Position numbers and translations under genes: made by a program
In this document: piece by piece, positions 35,809 through 45,934 of the stretch
Position numbering within the stretch: position 1 is the first letter of the stretch
How the letters are laid out: each line of letters starts with the position of its first letter
DNA from: Desulfobacterales bacterium
GTDB lineage: Bacteria > Desulfobacterota > Desulfobacteria > Desulfobacterales > JAEINQ01
Assembly (NCBI GenBank): GCA_016342285.1
Contig: JAEINQ010000006.1
Span: 80,452 to 144,451, forward strand
DNA length: 64,000 nt
Direction of reading: 5' to 3'
Notes under the pieces: generated by a model
What the model was told of the DNA's origin: nothing
Databases searched by the model: none
Seen by the model: the letters and a program-made list of their open reading frames with translations, nothing else

Positions 35809-36792
35809 TTACCCCCGAACCCCGCCACCGCCCTTTTCAGCGGCAAATTTATCGCTTCGCCGCCGAGCGAACCACCGCCAGACCCGGGTACGCCAGGGCT
35901 CGCGCTTGATGGTGCCGTTTTCGTTGAATTCGACCCGTTCCCCGACCTGCTTGCCTTTTTTGTACTGGACCTTCTCCTTGAGCCGGCCGCTCTTATAAAA
36001 GCCCAGGACCGCACCATCGCGCCTGTTGGCCCGGTGGGGGGCACGCTCGCGGATCTCGCCTTCGGAATGGAATTCGAGCCGCTCGCCTTCAAGCTTTCCC
36101 GCCTTGTAGATTTCCTGAATCAGTTTGCGGCCCTGGTCATCAAACCAGGTGGCCGTTCCGTCCATCTTTCCTTTTTTAAAAAAGGCGCGTCCCGAAAGAA
36201 TTTCGTCTTCGCTGTAATAGAGGCTCTCGCCTTCTTTTTCCCCGCCGGCATAACCGATTTTCGCCCGAAGACCGCCGTCCGAATACAGGGACATGGGGCC
36301 GTCCATTTTTCCGCCCCTGAAAAACCCCTCCTGGGACAGCCGGCCCTCTTTGTCATAAGCCAAAAAGGGACCTTCGAGCTGCCCCTGGGAAAAGTTGGCC
36401 TTTTCGACCATCCGACCCTGGGCATCGTAGGTGATCGCCTCGCCATGGAGCACCCCGTCCTTGAAGGCGGATTTCTTTTTTCCGCCGCCTTCGATTTCTT
36501 CGATCTCGGTTGTGTAAACCGGCTCCGCGGTGACCGGTTCGCCGTCATCGCCGTCTTCTTCTTCAGCCTCTGGGGCAACGTCTTGCCCGGTATCTGTTTC
36601 GCTCTCTGCAGCAGCGTCTTTTTCCGGTCCCGGTTCAAGGCCCGGGGGAGCAATCGCCCCGGCCCCCTCGGCCGAAACATCGCCGGCCGCCCCGGTCAAG
36701 GCCCCTCCGGATTCGGCACCGGCCGGCGCGGGAACGGAAAGATCACCCTTTAAATCCGAGGGCAGTTCCGGCATGGGCTTGTCTTCCGACAT
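35809..36792 (-). CDS. MORN-like/YwqK-family repeat protein
   Basis: 327 residues. Residues ~1-105 are acidic, Ala/Pro/Glu-rich disorder without a signal peptide; ~105-300 hold YwqK/MORN-type repeats (KDGVLHGEAITYDAQGRM, GQLEGPFLAYDKEGRLS, GKMDGPMSLYSDGGL, GKMDGTATWFDDQG, GKLEGERLEFHSEG, RRDGAVLGFYKSG). YwqK-type proteins are sometimes antitoxins or immunity-like; location beside vgrG makes an immunity or accessory role possible, not shown. C-terminus basic (WRTRVWRWFARRRSDK). Confidence 0.75.
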   Translation of the reverse strand: MSEDKPMPELPSDLKGDLSVPAPAGAESGGALTGAAGDVSAEGAGAIAPPGLEPGPEKDAAAESETDTGQDVAPEAEEEDGDDGEPVTAEPVYTTEIEEIEGGGKKKSAFKDGVLHGEAITYDAQGRMVEKANFSQGQLEGPFLAYDKEGRLSQEGFFRGGKMDGPMSLYSDGGLRAKIGYAGGEKEGESLYYSEDEILSGRAFFKKGKMDGTATWFDDQGRKLIQEIYKAGKLEGERLEFHSEGEIRERAPHRANRRDGAVLGFYKSGRLKEKVQYKKGKQVGERVEFNENGTIKREPWRTRVWRWFARRRSDKFAAEKGGGGVRG

Positions 36793-36867
36793 GTTGCTCT
36801 TTCCCGATTATTCACGGCAAACACAGGGCCGATGGTCAGCCCTGTCTCACCCCGACGAAAATGTTAC

Positions 36868-37010
36868 GCCACCCGCAGAGCGGATGGCCTCAGGCAGCCC
36901 CCTGAAGGGAACAAATGCTCAATATCCACTTGGTTCTCTTCTTAGCGGAAACGGTATCACCTTTCCGTACCCACCGCCGGAATTAGCGGTTTAACACCAG
37001 CGTCAAATCT
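36868..37010. repeat. dispersed repeat family 2, partial copy 4
   Basis: gccacccgcagagcggatgg, tcaggcagccccctgaaggg, atgctcaatatccac, and then a diverged end (attagcggtttaac). In the 266-bp gap upstream of the MORN protein gene and downstream of vgrG; nothing else seen there. Confidence 0.5.
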
Positions 37011-37058
37011 CCCCCCTCAACAGGCCCAACCGGCTAACTGGCTAAACACCATAACCGA

Positions 37059-39155
37059 TCAGCCGACCTTGACCATCCCCCCCTTTAGGGTGAGCATGCC
37101 GCCGCCTTCCACCTTGGCCGACGCGCTCCCTTTGCTTTCCACAGTCAAGCCCTTGTTGGTCAAAGCCAGGCCGGCCTGGTTGGTCAGGGTGGTACCCCCC
37201 TTGTTGGTCAGGGCCGTGCCCGCCTTGTTGTCCAGGGACGTGCCCGCCTGGTTGGTCAGGGCCGTGCCGGCTTTGTTGGTCAGGGCCATGGACGCCTTGT
37301 TGGTCAACGATTTACCGGCCTGGTTGGTCACGTTACCACTCGCCTTGATGGTGATGTCTTTCTTGCCGACGATGTTGATGGTCCCCTTGACATTGATGGT
37401 CAGATTGCCGTCCACCTTGAGTTCATAATTCTTTTTCACCGAATGGGTAAAACCATCTTTGTTGGTGTGGGTTTCCGCCCCGGTGACGGTCAGCCCCCGC
37501 TTGGCCTTGACCGAGTGGGTTTCGCTCCCCTTGGTAATGGTGACGGTGCGGTCCCCCTTGGAAACGGTGAACGACTCGTTGCCCTCCTTGATGGTGGTGG
37601 TCCGGTCCTTGGTAATGTCGATGGTTTCTTTTCCAAGAACCTCTTTCTTCCGGTCGTTTTCCACCTTGATGTTGTAGTCCTTCTGGGCATGGACGTATAG
37701 CTCTTCCTTGTCCTTGGTATCGTCGAACCGGATCTCGTTTCCCGCTTTCCCCTTCTTGGTGGAAATGGTCTTGATCGTACTCTTGTTCTTGTCGCCGGGC
37801 ATGGCGTACGGCACGGTCTGGGTGGCGTTGTAGACCGTCCCGATGATCAGGGGGCGGTCGGGATTTCCCTCCAGAAAGCTGACCACCACTTCGGCGCCCA
37901 TTCGGGGAATAAAGAGGGTGCCCCAGGATTTTCCCGCCCACACCTGGGCCACGCGGACCCAGCAGCTGCTGTTTTCGTCCTTTTTCCCTTCCTGGTCCCA
38001 ATGAAACTGAACCTTGACCCGGCCGTATTTGTCCGGCCAGATCTCTTCGCCCTTCTTTCCCACCACCACGGCGGTCTGGGAACCAAAAATTTTCGGCTTT
38101 TTCACCAGGCGCGGGGGGCGAAAAGGGACGGCCGCCGGAAAAGCCTCAAAGCTGTTGGCGTAGCTGTCTTGATTGGCCTGAATGGAGAGCCATCGCAGAA
38201 CGTATTCGCCGTTGATATCGGCGCGGTCATGTCCAGACATCTTGAATTTGTATCCGCAGATAAAGGCCCGACAATACCCATCGCCGCTCAGCACCTTGCC
38301 CGGCACCTCCAGGGCTTCGATGCGCCGGGAGACGATCTTTTCCCCATCGGCGGTCTTGAGAAACTCTCCGGGATACTCGTAGACACGAAGTTTGCCTTTG
38401 GACTTTCCCTTTACCACGGTGAGCAGGTCGGTCTCCGGGGTTTCGAAATTGAAGTCCTCAGCGGCAAATTTGTTGGTGACCAGGCTTTGCTCCAACATCA
38501 CCGTGTCGATCAGGTCGTCGGCTTTGGCGATGGGGTCCGTTTCGGTGTACCGGGCCTCTTTCAGACCGGGGCAGGCCTTGTGGGCCGAAGCGGCGTTGGC
38601 CATGACCAAGGTATGCTTGGTTTTGGTATGCTCGAAATAATAAAAAATCCCCTCGTCCTCCATGAGTCGGGAGACGAAATCCAGGGCGGTCTCCTGGTAC
38701 TGAACACAGTACTCGCGTTTGGCAAAGGCACCGCTGGTGCTGTCCTTGTGGTCACTGAACCCATTGTCCGAGAAAATGGCGGTGATGATCTCCTTGGCGG
38801 TTTTGTTTTGAAAGATCCGGCTGTCGGTGGTCAGGGAGAGCTGCCAGAACCAGGGGCGCAATTCGGCATAATAGGTGGTCATGGCGCCGTCGTTGTCCGA
38901 CTGGCGAAAACAGGTCACAATGCCGTTGATATACCGGATGGTGCCGCTGTACTGCTCAATGGAGACGGTCACCGCCTTGCCGAGAATCTTGGCAAAATCC
39001 ACCTTGTTGTCGGCGGTCCGCAGCTTGAGGCGATAATGAAACAGACCGGACAGGCTTTCATCACCGAAGACCTCCTCGGCAATGAATTTCCGCCCCCCGC
39101 TGTCCAGCGGCGTGGTGACCTGTAGATACAGTCCTTCGTCGGATATGGTTTTCAT
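37059..39155 (-). CDS. vgrG: T6SS spike protein VgrG (TssI)
   Basis: 698 residues. N-terminal gp27-like part (FHYRLKLRTADNKVDFAKILGK, YYAELRPWFWQLSLTTDSRIFQN, CVQYQETALDFVSRLMEDEGIFYYFEH), gp5-like OB region (EIWPDKYGRVKVQFHWDQEG, WVRVAQVWAGKSWGTLFIPRMGAEVVVSFLEG) and a long C-terminal beta-helix with TLTNQAG-type octads (37140-37330). No toxin extension, so effectors are cargo. Downstream of clpV (69-bp gap), end of the main T6SS operon. Confidence 0.95.
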   Translation of the reverse strand: MKTISDEGLYLQVTTPLDSGGRKFIAEEVFGDESLSGLFHYRLKLRTADNKVDFAKILGKAVTVSIEQYSGTIRYINGIVTCFRQSDNDGAMTTYYAELRPWFWQLSLTTDSRIFQNKTAKEIITAIFSDNGFSDHKDSTSGAFAKREYCVQYQETALDFVSRLMEDEGIFYYFEHTKTKHTLVMANAASAHKACPGLKEARYTETDPIAKADDLIDTVMLEQSLVTNKFAAEDFNFETPETDLLTVVKGKSKGKLRVYEYPGEFLKTADGEKIVSRRIEALEVPGKVLSGDGYCRAFICGYKFKMSGHDRADINGEYVLRWLSIQANQDSYANSFEAFPAAVPFRPPRLVKKPKIFGSQTAVVVGKKGEEIWPDKYGRVKVQFHWDQEGKKDENSSCWVRVAQVWAGKSWGTLFIPRMGAEVVVSFLEGNPDRPLIIGTVYNATQTVPYAMPGDKNKSTIKTISTKKGKAGNEIRFDDTKDKEELYVHAQKDYNIKVENDRKKEVLGKETIDITKDRTTTIKEGNESFTVSKGDRTVTITKGSETHSVKAKRGLTVTGAETHTNKDGFTHSVKKNYELKVDGNLTINVKGTINIVGKKDITIKASGNVTNQAGKSLTNKASMALTNKAGTALTNQAGTSLDNKAGTALTNKGGTTLTNQAGLALTNKGLTVESKGSASAKVEGGGMLTLKGGMVKVG

Positions 39156-39224
39156 TAGACCTTAGTACTCGATTCCATTAAGCACGCCTGCATTATCCAG
39201 CATCCAGTATCCAGCATTCCAGAA

Positions 39225-42071
39225 CTAAAGGCGGTCGATCAGTTTCCGCCATCGCCTGGAGGTTTTGTCGATCTTACCCGGGCCGCGCCCGCTCTGCCCG
39301 GATCGCTTCTTTGCCTCGGCCAGCATTGTTTGAATCGATTCCGGATGGTCTTCGTCTCCGCCGGATCGATCCAGGGGCCGGCCGGCCAGACCGCCCGTCC
39401 GCGATTCGCCCTCGGGCAGGCCCTCTTCACGAAACGCCGGCTCAAACCGGTAGTCCAGCCCCCCCTGGTCGTCCAGATGGCCATGAATGGACGTACAGGC
39501 CTGCCCGGCGGCCATGCGCCGGAGCATCTCGGAGGAAAGCTCCGGCAGCAGGGTGTGGGTCAGCAGATGATCGACGTTGCGGGCACCCGAATCGACTTCG
39601 GTGCACCGATCGGCCACGGCATCGACCAGTTCATCGCTGTAGGTAAAAGCCACCCGGTGGTTTTCGGCAAAACGCAACTGAATCTTTTCCAGCTTCAGCC
39701 GAACGATACGCCGGATCACCGAATCGTTCAGGGGCAGGTAGGGCACGATCACCAACCGCCCGAGAAAGGCCGGTTTGAAATAGCGAAGCAGTTCAGGCCT
39801 GACCTGCTCCACCAGATCCTCTAAGTCCGGCGTATCCTCCCCTTCCATGCAAGCGTTTAAAATGGCGTCGGTCCCCACGTTGGAGGTGAGCATGATGACG
39901 GTGTTCTTAAAATCCACCACCACCCCTTCGGAGTCTTCCAATACCCCCTTGTCAAAGACCTGGTAGAAGAGTTCCATGACGTCGGGGTGGGCTTTTTCCA
40001 CTTCGTCGAGCAACACGGCGCTGTAAGGATTCTGGCGGACCGCCTCGGTGAGGACCCCGCCCTTGCCATGCCCCACATAGCCCGGGGGAGCGCCCTTGAG
40101 GCCCGAAACCGTGTAAGCCTCCTGGTATTCGCTCATATTGATGACCACCAGGTTCCGGTCACCCCCGTAAAGCAGATCGGCCAGGGTCAGCGCGGTCTCG
40201 GTCTTGCCCACCCCGCTGGGGCCCGCCAGCAGAAACACCCCCACGGGCTTGCCCGGATCGTCCAGGCCGGCACGATAGGTCCGGATTCTGCGGCAGATCA
40301 TGTCCAGGGCCTGGGGCTGGCCAATGATGCGCTCTGCCATCTTCTCCTTGAGATTGAGGACCGTGTCGATCTCATCGGTGAGCATTTTGCCCACCGGGAT
40401 ACCGGTCCAGTTGGAAATCACCCGGGCGATCACCCGGGCATCGACGCAAAGGGGGACCATGGTGGTTTCGGCCTGAAGCCCTGCCAGATCGGCCTTGGCA
40501 CTTTTAAGCCGTTCCAGGCCGGCGGCATCGGCAGCGGCGCTGCGTTGCAAATCCGCCTGCAGTTCCAGCACCGCCGCCACGGCAGCCCTTTCCTCTTCCC
40601 ACCGTTTTTCCAGCATTTCCTGCTCGCCATGCACCGCGGCCAGGGACCGGGTCAGCTCTTCCAGCCGCTCGCTATGATCGTGCCCCGAGGCCTGTTCGCG
40701 TCCCAAGATGGCGATCTCCAGTTCCAGTTGTTGGCCACGCTTGACCGCGTCTTCAATCTCCGGCGGGGTGCTGTTCTGCCCCACGGCCACCCGCGCGCAG
40801 GCGGTGTCCAGGACACTGATGGCCTTGTCAGGAAGCTGACGCCCGGTGATATATCGGTTAGACAATCGCACCGCATCCCAGACCGCTTCGTCGAGCACCG
40901 TCACCCGATGGTGGGCTTCTAAGTTGGCCACCACGCCGCGGAGCATCTCCACGGCAGACGCTTCGTCGGGCTCGGCCACCTTGACCACCTGAAACCGTCG
41001 CACCAGGGCCGGGTCTTTTTCAAAATACTTCTTGTACTCGGACCAGGTGGTGGCGGCGATGGTCCGAAGCTCCCCCCTGGCCAGAACCGGCTTGAGCAGG
41101 TTGGCCGCATCCCCCTGGCCGGCCATGCCGCCAGCGCCGATCATGGTGTGGGCCTCGTCGATGAAAAGGATCACGGGCGCCGGGGCCCGCTTGACTTCAT
41201 CGATCACCGCCTTGAGCCGCTTTTCGAACTCGCCGCGAATCCCGGCACCTGCCTGAAGCAGGGCAAGATCCAGAATACGAATGGAGATGTTGGCCAGGGC
41301 CGGGGGCACGTCCCCACCACCGGCGATACGCAGGGCAAAACCCTCCACCACCGCCGTTTTTCCCACACCGGCTTCCCCGGTCAGGATGGGATTGTTCTGG
41401 CGGCGGCGGGTTAAAATATCGATGAGTTGGCGAATCTCGGTGTCGCGGCCGTAGATGGGGTCAATCTTCCCCTGCCGGGCCCGCTCAATCAAATCGATGG
41501 TAAACTGATCCAAGGCCGGCGTCTGACTGGCCCGTGGACGCTTCCGCGGCGAGGTGACCGCCTCCTTTTTTGGAGGGGTGCCGTCGGGCCGCGACGCCCG
41601 TTCCACAGCGCGGACCATATCGGTAAATTCTTTTTTGACCGCCTCCCTCGGAATTTTTGTCAGCGACGGAGCCGATTCCACAATGACACCGCGCAGGGTA
41701 TCGTTGTCCAACAGCGCCTGGAAAATGGCACCGGAAAGAATCTGCTCTCCCTGGTAATGGAGCGAACTGAGCAGCCAGGCCTGCTCCAGCAGTTGCAGGA
41801 TGTAAGGCGACAGGGCCGGGGTGCGGCTGTTTCCCCGCTTGAAGCGCTCAATGGCCAGGGTCAACTCCCGGTTCAAAGTGGCCGTACCGATCTCGTAGTG
41901 GCGCAACAGCTGGCGAATATCGGTATCGGGAATCTCCAGCAGCTTGAGCAGCAGGTGCTCCAACTCCACATTATAATTGGTCTGGGCCACGCAGAGTTCC
42001 GCGGCCGCTTCCACCCCCTTGCGGCAGTTGGGGTCGAGTTTGTCGATCAGGGCCTGCAGGTCGATACTCAT
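39225..42071 (-). CDS. clpV: T6SS sheath-disassembly ATPase ClpV (TssH)
   Basis: 948 residues from ATG 42071; a GTG at 42092 overlaps the tssG stop and may also be used. ClpN domain residues ~1-150, AAA+ D1 with Walker A GEAGVGKT and Walker B ILFIDEAHT, D2 with Walker A GPSGVGKT and VLLDEVEKAH, and a basic C-terminal extension of ~70 residues (RSGQSGRGPGKIDK). Recycles the TssBC sheath. Between tssG and vgrG in the same operon. Confidence 0.95.
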   Translation of the reverse strand: MSIDLQALIDKLDPNCRKGVEAAAELCVAQTNYNVELEHLLLKLLEIPDTDIRQLLRHYEIGTATLNRELTLAIERFKRGNSRTPALSPYILQLLEQAWLLSSLHYQGEQILSGAIFQALLDNDTLRGVIVESAPSLTKIPREAVKKEFTDMVRAVERASRPDGTPPKKEAVTSPRKRPRASQTPALDQFTIDLIERARQGKIDPIYGRDTEIRQLIDILTRRRQNNPILTGEAGVGKTAVVEGFALRIAGGGDVPPALANISIRILDLALLQAGAGIRGEFEKRLKAVIDEVKRAPAPVILFIDEAHTMIGAGGMAGQGDAANLLKPVLARGELRTIAATTWSEYKKYFEKDPALVRRFQVVKVAEPDEASAVEMLRGVVANLEAHHRVTVLDEAVWDAVRLSNRYITGRQLPDKAISVLDTACARVAVGQNSTPPEIEDAVKRGQQLELEIAILGREQASGHDHSERLEELTRSLAAVHGEQEMLEKRWEEERAAVAAVLELQADLQRSAAADAAGLERLKSAKADLAGLQAETTMVPLCVDARVIARVISNWTGIPVGKMLTDEIDTVLNLKEKMAERIIGQPQALDMICRRIRTYRAGLDDPGKPVGVFLLAGPSGVGKTETALTLADLLYGGDRNLVVINMSEYQEAYTVSGLKGAPPGYVGHGKGGVLTEAVRQNPYSAVLLDEVEKAHPDVMELFYQVFDKGVLEDSEGVVVDFKNTVIMLTSNVGTDAILNACMEGEDTPDLEDLVEQVRPELLRYFKPAFLGRLVIVPYLPLNDSVIRRIVRLKLEKIQLRFAENHRVAFTYSDELVDAVADRCTEVDSGARNVDHLLTHTLLPELSSEMLRRMAAGQACTSIHGHLDDQGGLDYRFEPAFREEGLPEGESRTGGLAGRPLDRSGGDEDHPESIQTMLAEAKKRSGQSGRGPGKIDKTSRRWRKLIDRL

Positions 42072-42088
42072 GGGGCCTATCTTTCCCT

Positions 42089-43126
42089 TCACGCGTTGTG
42101 GATGTTGGATTCAGAGGATAGCCGAACCGGCTGGCAGGCCGACCGGCGCTTGGACCCGCCCAGCCATGCACTCCAGCCCAGCCTCGGCCCGTTTTGAGCA
42201 TCGAGTCTCCGCACCGGCGTGTCTTCGGTGTCCGGCAACAGCACGATGTCAAAATCGAGTTCCGCACCGCTGTAAAACCGGATCAGTTCACACAGGGGGG
42301 CAAAGGCCTGGCCCGTGGGAATAAAATCCAGGAGGGTATCGGCCGGCACAGGGCCGAGATGGATCTCAAACTTTCCCTGCTGATCCCAAACCCGACCGCC
42401 GAGCACCACATCGACCCCCAGCCGCCGGTTCTGCCCGCCATCCCCGAGACAGGTGATCTGGTCGGCGGCGATGGTGCGCCACTGGCCGCAAAACGGCACC
42501 CCGCGCACCGGCACCTTGAAGTGATCGGCCAGCAGGTAGGTCAGTCCGGACATGGACCGGGGCTGGTGGGCCAGCAGGGCCGTGTATTGCAGCATGGACC
42601 GGTCGGAGACCCCCATACGCGCGTGCAGGCTGCCGGTCCCCATTCCCATAAGGGCGTAGAGGGTGCGGGAGATATGGCCGTGTTGAGGGGATGCAAAGTC
42701 AAATCCCAACCGGTAGGTCTTTCGCACCCGATAAAGCAGGGCCACCAGCCGGTGATTGAAGATGTCCAGAAAAGCCCGAAGGGCCGTATCTTTCTTCCAG
42801 TCCCGCTCCAGGACCAGTTCGGTATAGACCGCCGGTAGCGGCCCCATAGCGCCGGCAAGCCCCATGACATTGACGGTCATGGCCGGCGGCGCGCCTTTTT
42901 CTTCCGGCGACCGCACCTCGGTCACATCTCCGGCGGGAAAATCGAACCGCACCTCGGAACGAAACCGCACCGCTTCGGCGTCGGCTTCAACCCCCTCGCC
43001 CACACGTGACCGCTCCGGCGCCAGGATTTCCAGCAATTTCACGGCCTGGTAGAAATTGAACCGGTGTCCTTCGGCAAAAAGGGTGTCCGCTAAAGAACGA
43101 TTTGTTCCCCAGCCATGGGTGGCCAT
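42089..43126 (-). CDS. tssG: T6SS baseplate subunit TssG
   Basis: 345 residues. HRFNFYQAVKLLEIL near the N-terminus, VRFRSEVRFDFPAGDV, LPAVYTELVLERDWKKDTALRAFLDIFNHRLVALLYR are typical for the family (ImpH/VasB). Forms the baseplate wedge with TssF, TssE and TssK. Overlaps the end of tssF by 37 bp. Confidence 0.93.
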   Translation of the reverse strand: MATHGWGTNRSLADTLFAEGHRFNFYQAVKLLEILAPERSRVGEGVEADAEAVRFRSEVRFDFPAGDVTEVRSPEEKGAPPAMTVNVMGLAGAMGPLPAVYTELVLERDWKKDTALRAFLDIFNHRLVALLYRVRKTYRLGFDFASPQHGHISRTLYALMGMGTGSLHARMGVSDRSMLQYTALLAHQPRSMSGLTYLLADHFKVPVRGVPFCGQWRTIAADQITCLGDGGQNRRLGVDVVLGGRVWDQQGKFEIHLGPVPADTLLDFIPTGQAFAPLCELIRFYSGAELDFDIVLLPDTEDTPVRRLDAQNGPRLGWSAWLGGSKRRSACQPVRLSSESNIHNA

Positions 43127-44901
43127 CGTTTCCAGACTCCTTCCCGCTGCTGGCTCGTCACCACCAGTTGGGTAAAGGTGTTCACCGACGCGTAGAGCGG
43201 CAGAAACCGGTTTAAAACCACTGCCAGCAGGAACCCGCCGCTGCCCACATACATCCGCTCGTCAAACTCCAAGGTAATTTCCATGCCCCGGCAAAAGCCC
43301 CGCCAGGCATCGTCGCCGATGCGCCGGACCACCTTGCGACTGGTCATGGACCGAATACCGCTGACCTGCTGGTAGACCGCTTCGGGGTCGGCAAAACTGT
43401 AGAGCCTTAAGATCTCACGCAACGCCTTGAGGCTCTCGGCATCGTTGCCCAGGGAGAGGTAGTTGAGCGACAGGTGGGAGATCAGCCTCCACAGGGCCGC
43501 CCCGTCCAAAGGCGGATCCATCTGCTGGGTCGGTTTACCCAGTGCATAAATACGGGCCAGGGGGGCGGCCTGTTCGATCTGCAGTACGGCCCCGGCGGGC
43601 AGGTCCTCGGCCAGGCGCCGGTTGGTGCACAGGGTGCGGGCAAAAACCGTCGTGTTGGGCGACCGTGCGGGATTAAAGTCCAGATCCACGAAGGAGAGAT
43701 GAACATGGGTTCCGGGAAGGCTCTTTTGGCCCGTGGCCGTGCGCCGGGCGTGCCAGAACGCCCGCTGTCCCCGCCGCTGCAGATCGTGGCTGTAAGCGTA
43801 GAAGGGCTCAATGGGCCAAGGTTCGATCTGTTCGTCGGAAACGCCCGTCACCTGAAGAATCGAATGGATCTCCGTGGTCGCCAGGCGACGCTGGTCCGGG
43901 TTGAGCAGGTACTCGGGGTGGCGCTCGTCAAGGCGGATGGGATCGGTGGTTTTGGTAAACAGGTTGATGATCGGCGAACACCCCAGACAAAAGGTCTCTT
44001 TGTCGATGGTCAGGCGACCGGTGGGAACCTGATCCAGCAGAAACAGCAGGTCAAAGTGGTTCTCCGAGCTGTGCGCCCCAAGGCCGTCGACATCGAAGAA
44101 AAGATACTTCTCCGGAAAGACGAAATACTCCTGGATCAGGCGGTAGCCCCGATGGACGTTGGCCGGATAGGGGAGCACATCCTCGTCGGGCGCAAAGCCC
44201 ACGGGCATCAGGTTTTCAACGGGAAGAAACCGGGGACGGCCGCCGTCCTCGGGCATCAGGGCCAGACGCCGCAAATGGCTGAACAGCAGTTCATAGAGAT
44301 CGTTGGCCAGCATGCGGTCGGCATTCAGATAAAAACGGAGCCGGGAGAGATCCATCTTCCCCAGCCCGCCCTCGGGACTGTGGATACGGATCCGAAGCAC
44401 CAGCGACACGTCGGGCATGGTGTCGAGAAAATCATACTTGTCCGTGGATTCGAATCCTGCCCACGCCACCTCCACCGGCCAGAGAGTCACCGGATAACAG
44501 GTGCGGAAGCGGCAGACCTCGTCGGTGGCCGTCTGGGAGAAAAGCGGCGTATGCCGGGGGATCAAGTGCCCGGAAGTCATCTTTCCCTGGGTCGGATCCA
44601 CATCAAAACGGGCCACGGTCATGGCCGGCACCGGTGAGAGAAAATGGGGATAGATGGTGCCCAGCAGGGCCGTGGCCAGTTGGGGAAATTCGCTTTCGAT
44701 ATTGTGCTGGATCCGACCGGTCAGAAAGGCAAAGGATTCGATGAGGCGCTCGATATGCGGGTCCGGGCACGGACCCATGCCCATCTCCAGCCGGCCGGCC
44801 ACCTTGGGATAGCTTTCGGCAAAATCCATCCCCATTTTTCGCAGGTAGGTCAGTTCCCGTTTGTAGTACTCGAGAAGATCGTCAGATTGCTTCGTGGTCA
44901 T
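43090..44901 (-). CDS. tssF: T6SS baseplate subunit TssF
   Basis: 603 residues, usual length. Starts DDLLEYYKRELTYLRKMGMDFAESYPKVAGRL and continues DPHIERLIESFAFLTGRIQ, the TssF (ImpG/VasA) signature. Overlaps tssE by 20 bp and tssG by 37 bp, so translation is coupled. Confidence 0.95.
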   Translation of the reverse strand: MTTKQSDDLLEYYKRELTYLRKMGMDFAESYPKVAGRLEMGMGPCPDPHIERLIESFAFLTGRIQHNIESEFPQLATALLGTIYPHFLSPVPAMTVARFDVDPTQGKMTSGHLIPRHTPLFSQTATDEVCRFRTCYPVTLWPVEVAWAGFESTDKYDFLDTMPDVSLVLRIRIHSPEGGLGKMDLSRLRFYLNADRMLANDLYELLFSHLRRLALMPEDGGRPRFLPVENLMPVGFAPDEDVLPYPANVHRGYRLIQEYFVFPEKYLFFDVDGLGAHSSENHFDLLFLLDQVPTGRLTIDKETFCLGCSPIINLFTKTTDPIRLDERHPEYLLNPDQRRLATTEIHSILQVTGVSDEQIEPWPIEPFYAYSHDLQRRGQRAFWHARRTATGQKSLPGTHVHLSFVDLDFNPARSPNTTVFARTLCTNRRLAEDLPAGAVLQIEQAAPLARIYALGKPTQQMDPPLDGAALWRLISHLSLNYLSLGNDAESLKALREILRLYSFADPEAVYQQVSGIRSMTSRKVVRRIGDDAWRGFCRGMEITLEFDERMYVGSGGFLLAVVLNRFLPLYASVNTFTQLVVTSQQREGVWKRWPPMAGEQIVL

Positions 44902-45370
44902 GGATTTCCATTTCGCCGGTATCCTTCTGGAAAATGGTCAGAAAGGAGACCGGTTCCCGAAATTCACCCACGGCCATCACGGCCGAGATGATCATTTTAA
45001 GACGCCGTTCGGTGTCCATTTCCAGGGCCATCTCCACGTGGACACCCTCAAGCCGCGGTTCATAGGCAGTAATGGCCCGGGAGACGCGCTGCGCCATCTG
45101 CTCCAGCGCCTCCTCGTTCTCCGGGGAAAACCCCCCAAAGTCGGGGATGCCGTATTCAAGGACAGTCAACTCCCGATCGTCAAAGTCGTCGGTAGCCAGC
45201 GACGTGCGCGTGTTGAGAAGCCAGCCCAGATCACGCCGGATGGCGGCTCGAAACGCTTCCCGGTTCAGGGTGCGAAGGGGCCGGATCTCCCGGGTCTCTC
45301 TCGGCGCGTGATCGATGAGCCGGTCGATGAGCGAGGCCCTGGCCCTTCTCGGCTGTTTTTTCTCCGGCAT
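44882..45370 (-). CDS. tssE: T6SS baseplate subunit TssE (gp25-like)
   Basis: 162 residues from ATG 45370 (MPEKKQPRRARASLIDRL); the frame runs to 45421 with no better ribosome site. gp25-like region: FRAAIRRDLGWLLNTRTS, LTVLEYGIPDFGGF and VSRAITAYEPRLEGVHVEM. Starts sheath assembly in the baseplate. Follows hcp by 69 bp. Confidence 0.93.
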   Translation of the reverse strand: MPEKKQPRRARASLIDRLIDHAPRETREIRPLRTLNREAFRAAIRRDLGWLLNTRTSLATDDFDDRELTVLEYGIPDFGGFSPENEEALEQMAQRVSRAITAYEPRLEGVHVEMALEMDTERRLKMIISAVMAVGEFREPVSFLTIFQKDTGEMEIHDHEAI

Positions 45371-45439
45371 GGTCGATTCATCCCCGCGGCCAGTTCTCAG
45401 CACCCGAACAGACGGCGTCATTTATCCCAAGGCACAGCC

Positions 45440-45934
45440 TCACGATACAATGTTCTCGATCAAGTTGTGGGAGGCGATCATTCGCGGCTTGGCCGTACCC
45501 AGCAACTTGTCCATGGGCCGATAGGTGTATTCGGCCTTGGTGCCAAGCAGTTCAAGGTCTTCCTCGAGAATGTCTCCCTCACTGCTCTTGAGTTCGTAAT
45601 TTTTGATAAGGACATTGTCGAGCCGAATGCCGAAATATTTCAGGGCCTTGTTCTGTCCGTCGGCCCGGAAGCACTCGATGATTACGCACTTGATCCGGGT
45701 CCCTTGCCAGCAGGCCTTGAGAATGGCGGTGGTCGCCTGGTCCACATATTTGGTGATCTTGAGTTCCTTGTGCGCGGCCTTGACGATCTTTTTTTTTGGA
45801 TCTTTTTTACTGAGTGACGCTTCGTTGGAAAATTCCTGGGATAGGGATTTAATCTCGCACCACCCCTTGTGGAAATCGTCTTCGGCCTCCCCCTTGATGC
45901 TGTTGGTCAGTTTCATGAACATGTTGGTGGCCAC
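45440..45934 (-). CDS. hcp: T6SS tube protein Hcp, copy 2
   Basis: 164 residues with a GTG start at 45934 (GGAGG 6 nt upstream). MATNMFMKLTNSIKGEAED..FHKGWCEIKSLSQEFSNEAS and YELKSSEGDILEEDLELLGTKAEYTYRP are Hcp signatures. It differs clearly from the copy at 46236 (roughly one third identity by eye) and has a basic KKDPKKKIVKAAHKELK segment, so it may form a distinct tube or carry different cargo. A 300-bp gap with a stem-loop separates the two hcp genes. Confidence 0.92.
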   Translation of the reverse strand: MATNMFMKLTNSIKGEAEDDFHKGWCEIKSLSQEFSNEASLSKKDPKKKIVKAAHKELKITKYVDQATTAILKACWQGTRIKCVIIECFRADGQNKALKYFGIRLDNVLIKNYELKSSEGDILEEDLELLGTKAEYTYRPMDKLLGTAKPRMIASHNLIENIVS

